From positions 1,488,001-1,552,000 of the forward strand of contig NZ_CP149822.1 of NCBI RefSeq assembly GCF_038396755.1: a stretch of DNA of 64,000 nucleotides, in the 5' to 3' direction. Origin of the DNA: Chitinophaga pollutisoli. Its GTDB lineage: Bacteria > Bacteroidota > Bacteroidia > Chitinophagales > Chitinophagaceae. The notes beneath the pieces are model-generated. The model made no database searches and was not told the DNA's origin. It worked only from the letters and a program-made list of their open reading frames with translations. Each line of letters opens with the position of its first letter. The stretch's first letter is position 1. Below, one piece after another: positions 18,350 through 28,225 of this stretch. The position numbers and the translations under genes are program-made.

Positions 18350-18378
18350 CGAAAAAAGCTTTTGCGGGAGCGGGCGGA

Positions 18379-18786
18379 TTATTTTCCGAGCGCGCCGTCG
18401 AGCGAATATTTACCGGGCCCGGCGATGAGCAGGGTCACGAAGCCAGTGAGGAACATGATGGCCACTTCCTTGTCGTGCAGCGGATCCTGGGCGTGTATCA
18501 TGAACACGATTACGAGGAAGCAGATGATCAGGGGGATGGTGGCCACGCGGGTGAGGAGGCCTACGAGCACGAGGGCCCCGCAGAAGAATTCGGCGAAGAT
18601 GGTGAGCCCGAGCGACGCGGTTTTACCCAGGCCGAAGGGGTCGGCGAATTTTTGCGCGTAGGTCGAGAAGTTGACCAGCTTGGGCCAGCCGTGGGTCATG
18701 ATAAGGCCGCCGAAAAGAAGACGGAGCAAAAGCAGTGAAAGGCTGATGCCTGCGTTGCTGTACTTGGTGGATAGTAGTTTTGCCAT
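18379..18786 (-). CDS. DoxX family membrane protein
   Basis: A 135-residue inner-membrane protein with four hydrophobic segments, as in the DoxX/SURF4 fold: LLLLRLLFGGLIMTHGWPKL, then GLTIFAEFFCGALVLVGLLTR, IPLIICFLVIVFM and FLTGFVTLLIAGPG. DoxX homologues have been linked to quinone or redox processes; the exact role here is unknown. It is a single gene with its own terminator. Confidence 0.92.
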   Translation of the reverse strand: MAKLLSTKYSNAGISLSLLLLRLLFGGLIMTHGWPKLVNFSTYAQKFADPFGLGKTASLGLTIFAEFFCGALVLVGLLTRVATIPLIICFLVIVFMIHAQDPLHDKEVAIMFLTGFVTLLIAGPGKYSLDGALGK

Positions 18787-19135
18787 AGTAATTTGGTTTG
18801 ATTCTTGATAAGAGTACCCCTCGGAAGGAATCTGCTCAAATTTAGATAATCTTAATGTATATAAAGATAAAATTCAAAATTAGCAGACGGATGCATGCCT
18901 GCCAACTCGTACCAGGAATAGTTATCCACATCCTTTACTTTATCCACATGCAGTAGATAACCTGCAAGGGGCAAAGCAAGCGCAATCCGCTATATTTGCT
19001 TCGTTTGTTTCCCTCATGACGATGCCAACACCTGCCGGCCTCCGGAACCAACGGGATAAAGCTTTTTGCCACTCCTGTAATAATTCCCGGCCGGTGCCGT
19101 TTTTTCTAAAAATTGTCGACAATAATATCAAAAGC
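18787..19135. other. Intergenic region with two perfect DnaA boxes, an AT-rich stretch and a -7 box
   Basis: The region between DoxX and the TPR operon has an AT-rich stretch at about 18838-18884. Two same-direction perfect DnaA boxes (TTATCCACA) lie at 18922-18930 and 18940-18948. A perfect TATATTTG (TAnnTTTG type) lies at 18991-18998. The boxes could regulate the TPR operon or form part of an initiator-titration or origin-like site. No clear TTTG -33 element is visible, and I see no gene here. Confidence 0.5.
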
Positions 19136-22100
19136 ATGAAGCTATTCACCAGACAAAACTGCGCTTTTCCAGGCCTCCGCGTAATCCTGCTGGCCGCAGG
19201 GCTTACCGGCGCCATCCGGGCCGAAGCGCAGCAAACCCGCATTCATACGGAGCCAGACAAAGTTTTCCGGGAAGCGCAACAACTCTACCGAGAAGGAAAA
19301 TTCGCCCTTTCCCAGCAATTGTTCCGGCAAACCATCGACGGGATCGGTTATTTCGCCGAAACCAACCGCTCCCTGGTGAATTCGGACGCACATTTCTATT
19401 TCGCCATGTGCGCCCTGAAACTGCAGAACGAAGACGCGGAAAAGAAAGCCATCGAATTCATCGACCGCTTCAACAACAGCCCCCGCGAACAAATGATCAG
19501 CTTCCAGCTCGCCCGGTATTACTTCCACCGCAACAAGCTCCAGGAAGCCATCCCCTATTACGAAAAAGCCTCCATCGATAACCTCTCCAACGAGGACATC
19601 GCCGACGCCAAATTCGAACTGGCCTACTGCTACTTCAACCTGAAAGATTTCGCGAAAGCCCAGCCGCTCTTCGCTTCGATCAAGGAAATCCAGAACAAGT
19701 ACTACATCCCGGCCAATTACTACCACGGCTTCATTTCCTACTACAACAAAAAATACGCGGAAGCCCTCACCAGCTTCCAGCGCGTGCAGCAAGACCCGAA
19801 GTATGCCGCCGTTGTACCCTACTACATCGCCGAAATCTACTACTTCCAGGGCAAACGCGACCAGCTCATCCAATACGCCGAACCGCTCATCCGAAAAGGC
19901 AACCTCTATTACGACGCCGAACTGAAACAACTCGTGGGTCAGGCCTATTTCGAACGGAAAGATTACGCCAAAGCCCTTCCCTATCTCGAAGAATTTAACG
20001 AGAACGCGGAAGAAGTAAGGAAAGAAGATGTGTACCAACTCTCCTACGCCTACTATCAAACCGCCAACCTCGATAAAGCCATCACCGGGTTCAAACAGCT
20101 CAGCTCCTCGAAAGACTCGCTGGGCCAGAACTCCATGTACCTCCTGGGCGACTGCTACCTCCGCACCGGCCAGAAAGCCAACGCCCGCAACGCTTTCGCT
20201 TTCAGCGCCCGCAACAGCTCCAACCCGAAGCAGCAGGAAATCTCCCGCTTCAACTACGGCAAATTGTCGTACGAACTGGGTTACCAGGACGCCGCCATCA
20301 CCGAGCTCACCGGCTACATCAACAACTATCCCAACGGCGAATACACCCGCGAATCCCGCGAGATCCTCGTGCAGCTCTTCGCCAATACCAATAACTACAA
20401 GGATGCCATCTCCCTGCTGGATGCATTGCCGGAGAAAAGTCCCGCCGTGCTGAAAGCCTACCAGAAAGTATCCTACGGCCGCGCCACGCAGCTGGTGAAT
20501 GACGGCCAGCTGGCCGAAGCCGACCGCCTCCTGGGCATTTCCCTTTCCCACAACTACGATCCGCAGATAACGCGGCTTGCGCAGTTCTGGAAAGCGGAAA
20601 TCGCACTGCGCCAGGGGCAGACCGACAAAGCCATCCCCGCCCTCCAGGCATATCTCGGCAACAGCGGCGCTCCGGTTTCCGGGGAAGCCAACGTGCAAAC
20701 CGCCAGCTACAACATGGGCTACAGCCTGCTGAAGAAAGAGCAATACGCCAACGCGCTGCCCTACTTCGAAGCCGCCCAGCGCGCCAGCGGCCCCAACGCC
20801 GGGCGCATCAACAACGACGCGCTGCTCCGCGCCGCCGATTGCCACTACATGCTGCGCGACTTCCCGAAAGCCACCGCGCTGTACGACCAGGTGATCAGCG
20901 AAAACCAGCCCGCCGCCGATTATGCTACCTATCAGAAAAGCATCATCCTCGGCATCCAGGGCAAACACGCCGACAAACTGAACGCCCTCAAACAGCTCGC
21001 CGTGAAATATCCCGGCTCCACCTTTAATAACGACGCGGAAATGGAAATCGCGGATACCTACCTCAGCGACGAACGATTCAGCGACGCCATCCCCTATCTC
21101 AAAAATATCCTCCAGAAGCAGCCCGACGGCGCCAATGCGCCGAAAGCCCTGCTGAAACTGGGGCTCGCATATTTCAACACCGACCAGGAAAGCACCGCGC
21201 TGCAATATTTCAGGCAGGTGGTGGAGAAGTTCCCCGCTTCCGCGGAAGCCAACTCCGCACTCGTCAATATCCGGACCATCTACGTGAGCCAGGGCAAAAC
21301 GGACGATTACCTCGCGCTGCTGAAATCCACCGGCAGGTCCGTGAGCGCATCCGCTGAAGATTCCCTGAGCTACGCTGCCGCCGAAACCCGCTTCAGCAGC
21401 GGCGATTACACCGGCGCGGTAGCATCCTTCAATAACTACCTGCAAAAATTCCCGAACGGACAATTCGCCCTCCAGGCCAACTTCTACAAAGCGGAATGCC
21501 TTTACAACAGCAAAGACTACACAAACGCCCTCCCTGCCTACGAATTCGTACTGGCCCGCGGGAACAGCCCCTTTGCCGAACGCTCCGCCCTGCAGGCCGC
21601 TTACCTGAATTACTACCAGGTGAAGGATTACGGGAAAGCCAAGCAATATTACCAGCAGCTCAAGAGCTTGTCTACCACCAAAGACAATACCCTCGCCGCC
21701 GCGCGCGGCCTGCTGCGCAGCAGCTACCAGCTGAATGCATGGGATGAAGTGGCGCCCCTGGCCGAAGAGCTGCTCTCCGCCCGCGACATTTCTACCGACG
21801 ACCAGATCATCGGCCACTTCTACCTCGGCAAGTCGCTGCAGCAGCGCGGCCAGTTCGACGAGGCCATCAGCGAATACAAAATCGTAACCGGCCTCACCAA
21901 ATCGGAAGTAGGCGCCGAAGCGCGGTACAACATCGCCAAATGCCTGTTCGAGAAAAACGACCTCGCAGCAGCCGAGAAAGCCGGTTTCGATGTGATCAAA
22001 AACACTTCCAGCTATGAAGTATGGGTAGCCAAATCATACATCCTCCTTGGCGACGTGTACTTCCGCCAGAAGGATTACTTCAACGCCAAAGCTACTTTCC

Positions 22101-22204
22101 AGAGCATTGCCGAAAACTGTCCCATTGCGGAGCTGAAAGCCGAAGCGAAGGAAAAACTGGCAAAAACGGAAGCGGAAGAAAAAGCTGGTTCTAAAATTAA
22201 ATGA
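19136..22204 (+). CDS. Large periplasmic TPR protein
   Basis: A 1022-residue exported protein. After a signal peptide (MKLFTRQNCAFPGLRVILLAAGLTG, cleaved near AEAQ) almost the whole length is built of tetratricopeptide repeats. Examples are YREGKFALSQQLFRQ, EAIPYYEKAS, YCYFNLKDFAKAQPLF and YFRQKDYFNAKATFQ. It probably acts as a scaffold at the periplasm or outer membrane. The ATG at 19136 is the only start giving a proper signal sequence; an in-frame start 120 bases upstream would hide it. The stop overlaps the next start (ATGA at 22201-22204), so it forms an operon with the barrel and the HU-CCDC81/SPOR protein. Confidence 0.9.
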   Translation: MKLFTRQNCAFPGLRVILLAAGLTGAIRAEAQQTRIHTEPDKVFREAQQLYREGKFALSQQLFRQTIDGIGYFAETNRSLVNSDAHFYFAMCALKLQNEDAEKKAIEFIDRFNNSPREQMISFQLARYYFHRNKLQEAIPYYEKASIDNLSNEDIADAKFELAYCYFNLKDFAKAQPLFASIKEIQNKYYIPANYYHGFISYYNKKYAEALTSFQRVQQDPKYAAVVPYYIAEIYYFQGKRDQLIQYAEPLIRKGNLYYDAELKQLVGQAYFERKDYAKALPYLEEFNENAEEVRKEDVYQLSYAYYQTANLDKAITGFKQLSSSKDSLGQNSMYLLGDCYLRTGQKANARNAFAFSARNSSNPKQQEISRFNYGKLSYELGYQDAAITELTGYINNYPNGEYTRESREILVQLFANTNNYKDAISLLDALPEKSPAVLKAYQKVSYGRATQLVNDGQLAEADRLLGISLSHNYDPQITRLAQFWKAEIALRQGQTDKAIPALQAYLGNSGAPVSGEANVQTASYNMGYSLLKKEQYANALPYFEAAQRASGPNAGRINNDALLRAADCHYMLRDFPKATALYDQVISENQPAADYATYQKSIILGIQGKHADKLNALKQLAVKYPGSTFNNDAEMEIADTYLSDERFSDAIPYLKNILQKQPDGANAPKALLKLGLAYFNTDQESTALQYFRQVVEKFPASAEANSALVNIRTIYVSQGKTDDYLALLKSTGRSVSASAEDSLSYAAAETRFSSGDYTGAVASFNNYLQKFPNGQFALQANFYKAECLYNSKDYTNALPAYEFVLARGNSPFAERSALQAAYLNYYQVKDYGKAKQYYQQLKSLSTTKDNTLAAARGLLRSSYQLNAWDEVAPLAEELLSARDISTDDQIIGHFYLGKSLQQRGQFDEAISEYKIVTGLTKSEVGAEARYNIAKCLFEKNDLAAAEKAGFDVIKNTSSYEVWVAKSYILLGDVYFRQKDYFNAKATFQSIAENCPIAELKAEAKEKLAKTEAEEKAGSKIK

Positions 22205-23844
22205 GGAAAAACATGAAGCGCATATATATAGCATTCGCACTCGCTTTCCCACTCAGCGCCCTCGCGCAGCAGAAGGACTCGCTGAAGCAGGAAACGATCG
22301 ACATCATCTCCAAATACCAGCCCAAGCTGCCCAACGCGGCCAAGCTGAACCTGACGGCATCCCTGCCCACGGTAGACACGAGCCGCCCGCGCCTGGGTTA
22401 CCAGGTACCGGCGCTCAACCTGAATTTCATGTACCAGCCCGTACAGATCCGTCCGCTTGCGCTGGGGAAAGACACCACGTCCCTCCAGCTGCAGAACAAT
22501 TACGTGAAGCTCGGGTACGGCAACTACAACACACCGCTCATCCAGGCGGGTTTTGGCAGCGGCCGGCAGGATAAATACAATTTCGGGGTGTTCTTCAATT
22601 ACACATCCTCGAAAGGCGATATCCAGTACCAGGACGTGTCGCAGATGAATATCCTCGGTTCGGGCACTTACTTCACGCCATTGTTTGAAGTGAACGCCAG
22701 CCTGGGCTACAACCGCAACCTGGTACATTATTACGGTTACGACCACGCCGCGCACGATTATTCGAAAGATGATGTGAAGCAGGCATTCAACGAAGTAGTG
22801 GCGAAAGTGGGGTTGAAGAACAGACCGCAGAATGACTGGGGCTTCCAGTTCCAGCCGCAGGCCGAATTCACCATTTTTGGGGATAAGTATAAGCGGATGG
22901 AAAACACCTTTGTGCTGAAGGCGCCTATCCGCAAGCAGATCTTCGAAGATATCTGGCTGAAGGCGGAAGGCCTGGTAGATCTGAGCGTATTCAAAGAAGA
23001 CAACAACGATCAGATCAATAATAACATCGCCGCCATCCACCCTGCCGTGGAAATCACCAAACCCGGATTCGTGCTGCATGCCGGCGCCAACCCCACTTGG
23101 ACCAACGGCAAGTTCCACCTCCTGCCCGACATCGTGAACGAATCGCACCTGATCCGTGAAAAGCTTATCCTGAGCTCCGGCTGGATCTCGTATTTCCAGA
23201 AGAACAACTTCCGGAACCTCGCCACGGAAAATCCCTGGTTCAATTCCTACGGGCCGGATATGCTTAATACCCGTATCGAAGAGAAGTACACCGGTATCAA
23301 AGGCACGCTGGGCAACCACTTCAACTATAACACCAAGTTCGGCGCCATTACCTGGCATAACCGCGCGCTGTTCGTGAACGACAGCATTAACGGTATGAAG
23401 AGCTTCCAGACCCGCAACGAGGAAGAGCTGCGCGCCTTCCAGCTGCATGCGGAAGTGGGATATATCCAGGAAGAAAAGTTTCAGGCGCGGGTGAGTGTGG
23501 ACTGGTATGATTTCAACAAACAGAAAACCGAGCTGAAGCCCTGGCACGTGCAGCCCTTCAAGGCTACATTGTTCGCCCAGTATACGTTCGGGAAGAAATT
23601 CCACCTGAACGCCAACCTGTACACCCTCAGCGGCACTTATTACGTGCTGCGCAGCGAAGGGCTGGACAATATGGGTAAAACCAAGGCGGTACAGGACCTG
23701 AACGCCGGAGCGGAGTACAATGTGACGAAGAACTTCAACCTCTGGGTGAACGTGAATAACCTCTTCAGTTCCAAGTACGAACGCTGGCATGGGTACCCCT
23801 CTTACGGGCTGAACGTGCTCGGCGGGGTTACCGTTAAGTTTTAA
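22201..23844 (+). CDS. Plugless TonB-receptor-like outer membrane beta-barrel protein
   Basis: A 547-residue exported protein with signal peptide (MKRIYIAFALAFPLSALAQ). The body is a series of amphipathic, aromatic-ended strands that resemble the barrel of TonB-dependent receptors. The end, NLWVNVNNLFSSKYERWHGY...GGVTVKF, has the receptor C-terminus with terminal aromatic residue. No plug domain or carboxypeptidase-like domain is present, and the N-terminal segment LKQETIDIISKYQPKLPNAAKL is unlike a TonB box. It may be a structural barrel or partner of the TPR protein rather than an active transporter. It is translationally coupled to the TPR gene. Confidence 0.82.
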   Translation: MRKNMKRIYIAFALAFPLSALAQQKDSLKQETIDIISKYQPKLPNAAKLNLTASLPTVDTSRPRLGYQVPALNLNFMYQPVQIRPLALGKDTTSLQLQNNYVKLGYGNYNTPLIQAGFGSGRQDKYNFGVFFNYTSSKGDIQYQDVSQMNILGSGTYFTPLFEVNASLGYNRNLVHYYGYDHAAHDYSKDDVKQAFNEVVAKVGLKNRPQNDWGFQFQPQAEFTIFGDKYKRMENTFVLKAPIRKQIFEDIWLKAEGLVDLSVFKEDNNDQINNNIAAIHPAVEITKPGFVLHAGANPTWTNGKFHLLPDIVNESHLIREKLILSSGWISYFQKNNFRNLATENPWFNSYGPDMLNTRIEEKYTGIKGTLGNHFNYNTKFGAITWHNRALFVNDSINGMKSFQTRNEEELRAFQLHAEVGYIQEEKFQARVSVDWYDFNKQKTELKPWHVQPFKATLFAQYTFGKKFHLNANLYTLSGTYYVLRSEGLDNMGKTKAVQDLNAGAEYNVTKNFNLWVNVNNLFSSKYERWHGYPSYGLNVLGGVTVKF

Positions 23845-23880
23845 TTGCGTAAACTTGCACTCAAAAGTTACCGGCCGCAA

Positions 23881-24795
23881 ATGCTACAGCAATATATCAC
23901 GGAAGTCCTTTTCAGGCAGCAAACCTGCATCGTACCGCAGGTAGGCACCTTTACAATCCAGCACATTCCCGCGCAGTTCAGCGTGGTGGACCAGTCGCTG
24001 ACGCCTCCCCGGCAGCAGGTGCAATTCGATACCCGCTGGGAAGACGATGGCTCGCTGCTCCGTTGGATTTCGCGCAAGGAGAACCTGCTGGAGCCGGTGG
24101 CGGCGCTGAAACTGGACAAATACCTCCAGCAATTCCGCGAGGCTTTGTCGGCCGGCGAGCCGCTCGACCTGCCGGGTATCGGCAGCCTGCGGATCGATCC
24201 GCTGGGGCAGCTGCGCTTCACGCCGCAGGAGCTTCCGGACGCCTGGCAGCCCATCGGGCTGGAGCAGGTGATCCGTTCGGAATCCGCGCCACGCGTGCTG
24301 CAAGGCACTACAGAAGTCGAAAATAACCAGGTGGTGGAACATACCAGCGCCGTGTACGAAGAACCCGAAAGCCAGGGGCGCTTCCGCTGGTGGTGGGTGG
24401 TGCTGCCGCTCGTATTGATCGGTGGTGGTGTGGCCGCATGGATGTTCAAAGACCAGATCCTGCCCGCCGCCCCGAAGCCCGAAGCCCCGCAGCCCGTTGT
24501 GGCAACGCCTCCCGTGGAAGACAGCGTGGTAACCGCCCCCGTGGAGCCCGTCGCTCCGGTTAGCGACAGCATTTCGTATTACGTGGTGATCGCCACTTTC
24601 AAATCCCGCGAATCCGCCGAGCGCAATCACGCCAAGCGGCTGGCCTGGGGTTATAAGGAAGTCGTGCTCTTCGCCTCGAAAGACTCTACGGAATTCAACC
24701 TGGCCGTGCCCTACACTACGATGCCGGCAGACACGACCGCCGCGAAAGACTCTGTGGCGCTGAAGTTCCAGGCGCCGGTGAGAATCGTTTACTAG
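23881..24795 (+). CDS. HU-CCDC81-like and SPOR domain membrane protein
   Basis: A 304-residue protein. The N-terminal part begins MLQQYITEVLFRQQTCIVPQ and has the two HU-like halves of bacterial CCDC81-type proteins (to about 125; LDLPGIGSLRID in the second half). One membrane segment lies at about 170-189 (WWWVVLPLVLIGGGVAAWMF). A Pro-rich linker follows, then a C-terminal SPOR-like domain from about 231 (YYVVIATFKSRESAERN). SPOR domains bind denuded peptidoglycan at division sites. The HU-like part would be cytoplasmic. I prefer the ATG at 23881 over a TTG at 23845, since the family starts at this point. It is the last gene of the TPR operon. Confidence 0.85.
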   Translation: MLQQYITEVLFRQQTCIVPQVGTFTIQHIPAQFSVVDQSLTPPRQQVQFDTRWEDDGSLLRWISRKENLLEPVAALKLDKYLQQFREALSAGEPLDLPGIGSLRIDPLGQLRFTPQELPDAWQPIGLEQVIRSESAPRVLQGTTEVENNQVVEHTSAVYEEPESQGRFRWWWVVLPLVLIGGGVAAWMFKDQILPAAPKPEAPQPVVATPPVEDSVVTAPVEPVAPVSDSISYYVVIATFKSRESAERNHAKRLAWGYKEVVLFASKDSTEFNLAVPYTTMPADTTAAKDSVALKFQAPVRIVY

Positions 24796-24817
24796 AAGAT
24801 CAATTGTAAGAAATAAC

Positions 24818-24848
24818 AAATCGCCTCCAAACGGGGGCGATTTTTTTT
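24818..24848 (+). terminator. Terminator after the HU-CCDC81/SPOR gene
   Basis: AAATCGCC (24818-24825) pairs with GGCGATTT (24836-24843) and a run of eight T follows. Confidence 0.85.
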
Positions 24849-24927
24849 GCCGAAAATTTTTCCGTTTCGTTTTTCTTTTATATTGACGCATTGTTTGTAA
24901 CGAATTCGTTAACCCAATCCATATCTT

Positions 24928-27900
24928 ATGTCAATTGCCAAAAGAAAGGCGAAATGCCTGTTTGTTGCCCTGATATGCGCCACCAGCGCGTTTTCGCAGG
25001 ATCTTCCAACCCTGGCGCCACCGTTGAAAGTGCCGCCCACGCCGGAAGCCGCAGCCCTTTTCCGTGTGCAGGATGTGCCGGTATCGCTATGCAACGGCTT
25101 GCCGGAAATCAGCGTTCCGTTGGGGGAGTTTGCATTGAAAAATTTCACGCATGCCATAGCGTTGCGGTACCAGTCAGGAGGGATACGGGTAGATGAAGTG
25201 CCTTCCTGCGTGGGCAGCGGCTGGTCGTTGCAGGCGGGCGGCGTGCTGGGCGTCACCGTCCACGGGAAGCCCGATTTGCATAATGGCGGGCCCGGGCCGG
25301 AAGGCGACATACCGCGGTCAATCGTCCAGGACCCTCACTGGGCGCCACCGGTGTGGGGGCCTGACAGGCATGAGGATACCCGGTATGCATGGTTCAAGGA
25401 AATGGCCGACAGAAGAACGGATCTTGAGCCGGACCTTTTCAGTTTTACGGCAGGAAATTTCTCGGGAAAGTTCTATACCGACTTCCGCGGGTACACGCAT
25501 CCCATCCCATTGCGGAAAATACAGGTGAGCGGCCTGTTCCGTATCCGCGACGAAGATGGCAATACCTTTTATTTCGACCTGCGCGAGACCGCTGAATCCG
25601 ATAACGGCCAGGCAAGTACGCAGTTTTATTTAACGAAGATCGTGACCCCGTTGCGCGACTCTATCGTGTTTCAATACGAGCCGCTGCATTTCGCGTACCG
25701 CGTTTACCTGGGTGAAACCCGGTACACCTGGATTTCAGGCGTCAGGCACCCGGACCTTGCCGCCGCGGCAGATTTGTACCCCACGCGAGTTACTACAGCC
25801 GCATGCCGTGTAAAAGGCTGGCGGCTGAAGGAAATTTCGGCCAGCACCGGCGCCCGCATGCGGATGATTTATAACACCAGGGAAAGGACCGATCTTCCCG
25901 GTACGCATGCACTCGCGGCGGTGGAATGGCTGTATCAAAACGACCTGCGCAAACGGTTCCGGTTTGTATACGGATATTATGGCGACACCCGTACCCCGGA
26001 AAGCCACCGGCTCTGGCTGAAAGAAATGTATGAAGAAGCCCCCGACGGAAAGCGGCTGCCCTCCTGGGTTTTCGGTTACAACGACGTCAGCGTGTTACCT
26101 CCGCGGCTATCGTCGCGGCAGGATCACTGGGGATACGCCAACGGGACCGGGATCGGCAATGCCTCCCGCCTGCCGCAACACCCCGCGTTTACCGGCGGCG
26201 CAATCCGCGAGCCCGACACGTTATATTCCCGCGCCGGTATGCTGACAAGCATACGATACCCTACCGGCGGGAGCACGCTATTTACATTCGAGCCCAATAC
26301 CATATGGGTTTACAACGAAGCTAAGGAACAGACGGTGCAGGGCGGTTTCCGATGCAACGGGGAGCCCCGTGCCACGACCCAACGCACGTTTATCTTGCCG
26401 CAGGGAGCGTATGATGTGCGGATACGCTATAACACGCTTCCGTCGCTTCATACAAAGTCCCGTTACATTGAAGAACTTGAATTTTCAGAAACACATACCT
26501 GCGAGATCAGCCTGAAAAAGCCAGGCGGACAGATGATGTTTTTCACCGGCAGGAATGCCCATCCGGAAGGCGACCCGGAGAATTTGCCGCCCGGTACATA
26601 TAGCGTCGTCGTCCGGACGGATGGAGAAGGCGCCTGGGGCTTCTGGGAATTGTCGTATAAGAAAGATTCGATAACAAAATACTCCGGGCCAAAACTGGTT
26701 GGCGGATGGCGAATCCGGACCATTGAAAATACAGATCCCCTACATCCGCATCTCCGCGATACCAGGACGTTTCACTATGGACAGTCGGATGTATACCCGG
26801 AAAGATCTTCGGGGATTTGTCCGGCCCGGCCGCAATACGAGTACCAGCGGAATACCTGTCATTATAAAAAGGTTGAGCAACCTCACAGGCCGGGCTTCAC
26901 CGCCATCAAATATGTCTTGCAATGCGGGATGCTGATGGTACAGCATGCAGGCAGCGTCACGCCGTTATCCGGCGATCATGGTCCGGTGATATATCAGCGG
27001 GTGGAGGTCCGCGAGGGGGTAAACGGCGCTTCCGGGAGAACGGTCAACACGTATTCCTATAAACCCAAAGCCGCCGGGCCCGGCGGCTTCCCTTTCGTGC
27101 CGGAAACCAATTACAACGGGTATAACGGGCAGCTCCTGAAAACCGAAAAATTCCGCAAAACGACGGCCGGTGGTTATCAACCCACCGAAACAACGGATTA
27201 TGCCTGGTCATTCGTCCCCGCTGAAACATACTGGCGGCAATGGTTCCATGAGAACCCGCCGCCGGAAGCCTTTCGCGGCCTGGGCATGCACGTTTCCTAC
27301 CTGGTCCGCGAACGGCAGGACGTGTTCCGGAAATATACCGCGCACTTTAATACCGGCTCCTTCCGGCACCTGTCGGAATGGTACCGGTGCGACAGTATCG
27401 TCCGTTTCGTATACCCGGACAACGGCCCGCCCCTTCGGTCCGCCACGCATTTGCGGTACGACAACCCCGTTCATCTCCAACCTACGCAGTTGATTACGAT
27501 GGGCAGCAACGGAGAGCGGATCGTCCAGGTGACGAAATACCCGGGCGATTATACCCGCGATGCCGTGTTGGCGGCCCTGGTGCAGGGGAACCAGGTGAGA
27601 AAGCCGGTTGAGCGGTGGACTTACCGCGATAACCTGGTGGCGGAGCACATCCGGATCGGTTATAGATCCTGGCATGGAGGGGCATTCATCATGCCGGATA
27701 CAATTTTCACGGCTGCTCACGGCCGGAGCCTTCAGCCGGAAAGACATTTTTTGTACGACAAGTCCGGTAACCTGGTGCAAACCACTTCGCGTGACGGGCT
27801 CATCCGCTCGTTGCTTTGGGGATATGGTAATCAGTTTCCCGTCGCTGAGTTAGCGGGAATTCCCTATTCCGTGGTTGCGGGATGGGTGGATCACAATGTG

Positions 27901-28155
27901 CTCCGGCATCCCGCCGGCGACTTGCGGCTGCGGACAGAATTGCAGAAAATACGCACGCGCGCCGGGCTGTTACCCGCGGTGATCAGGACGTTCACGCATG
28001 CACCGCTGAAGGGCGTCACCAGCATTACGGGCGCCGACGGAAAGACTGTTTATTATGAGTATGACGGATTTGGGCGATTAAGCGTGGTGCGGGATCATGA
28101 CGGGAATATCCTCAAGATGCACAAATATGCCTACCAGGCGCCGCAGCAGGAATGA
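24928..28155 (+). CDS. RHS/YD-repeat-type exported protein without a C-terminal toxin
   Basis: A 1075-residue protein with a signal peptide (cleaved near SAFSQ). Its N-terminal half has the conserved Bacteroidota RHS opening: PPTPEAAALFRVQDVPVSL, GLPEISVPLGEF, YQSGGIRVDEVPSCVGSGWS and LQAGGVLGVTVHG. The C-terminus has YD-type repeats (YEYDGFGRLSVVRDHDGNIL) and then stops at QAPQQE. The usual RHS core motif and a variable toxin tip are absent, so this is either a structural cell-surface protein or a shortened RHS protein. It lies directly before a repeat array. Confidence 0.85.
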   Translation: MSIAKRKAKCLFVALICATSAFSQDLPTLAPPLKVPPTPEAAALFRVQDVPVSLCNGLPEISVPLGEFALKNFTHAIALRYQSGGIRVDEVPSCVGSGWSLQAGGVLGVTVHGKPDLHNGGPGPEGDIPRSIVQDPHWAPPVWGPDRHEDTRYAWFKEMADRRTDLEPDLFSFTAGNFSGKFYTDFRGYTHPIPLRKIQVSGLFRIRDEDGNTFYFDLRETAESDNGQASTQFYLTKIVTPLRDSIVFQYEPLHFAYRVYLGETRYTWISGVRHPDLAAAADLYPTRVTTAACRVKGWRLKEISASTGARMRMIYNTRERTDLPGTHALAAVEWLYQNDLRKRFRFVYGYYGDTRTPESHRLWLKEMYEEAPDGKRLPSWVFGYNDVSVLPPRLSSRQDHWGYANGTGIGNASRLPQHPAFTGGAIREPDTLYSRAGMLTSIRYPTGGSTLFTFEPNTIWVYNEAKEQTVQGGFRCNGEPRATTQRTFILPQGAYDVRIRYNTLPSLHTKSRYIEELEFSETHTCEISLKKPGGQMMFFTGRNAHPEGDPENLPPGTYSVVVRTDGEGAWGFWELSYKKDSITKYSGPKLVGGWRIRTIENTDPLHPHLRDTRTFHYGQSDVYPERSSGICPARPQYEYQRNTCHYKKVEQPHRPGFTAIKYVLQCGMLMVQHAGSVTPLSGDHGPVIYQRVEVREGVNGASGRTVNTYSYKPKAAGPGGFPFVPETNYNGYNGQLLKTEKFRKTTAGGYQPTETTDYAWSFVPAETYWRQWFHENPPPEAFRGLGMHVSYLVRERQDVFRKYTAHFNTGSFRHLSEWYRCDSIVRFVYPDNGPPLRSATHLRYDNPVHLQPTQLITMGSNGERIVQVTKYPGDYTRDAVLAALVQGNQVRKPVERWTYRDNLVAEHIRIGYRSWHGGAFIMPDTIFTAAHGRSLQPERHFLYDKSGNLVQTTSRDGLIRSLLWGYGNQFPVAELAGIPYSVVAGWVDHNVLRHPAGDLRLRTELQKIRTRAGLLPAVIRTFTHAPLKGVTSITGADGKTVYYEYDGFGRLSVVRDHDGNILKMHKYAYQAPQQE

Positions 28156-28225
28156 TTTGTGGACGGGCGGCGCTCGGTCCCGGCAGAGAACCAAAATAAG
28201 TGGCTGCCGGAGCCGATCACCCGCA

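Noticed and set aside
19142..21817. An 891-codon open frame on the minus strand
   Set aside because: It is antisense to the TPR gene, which has a signal peptide and clear repeats. The antisense translation has low complexity and no domain.
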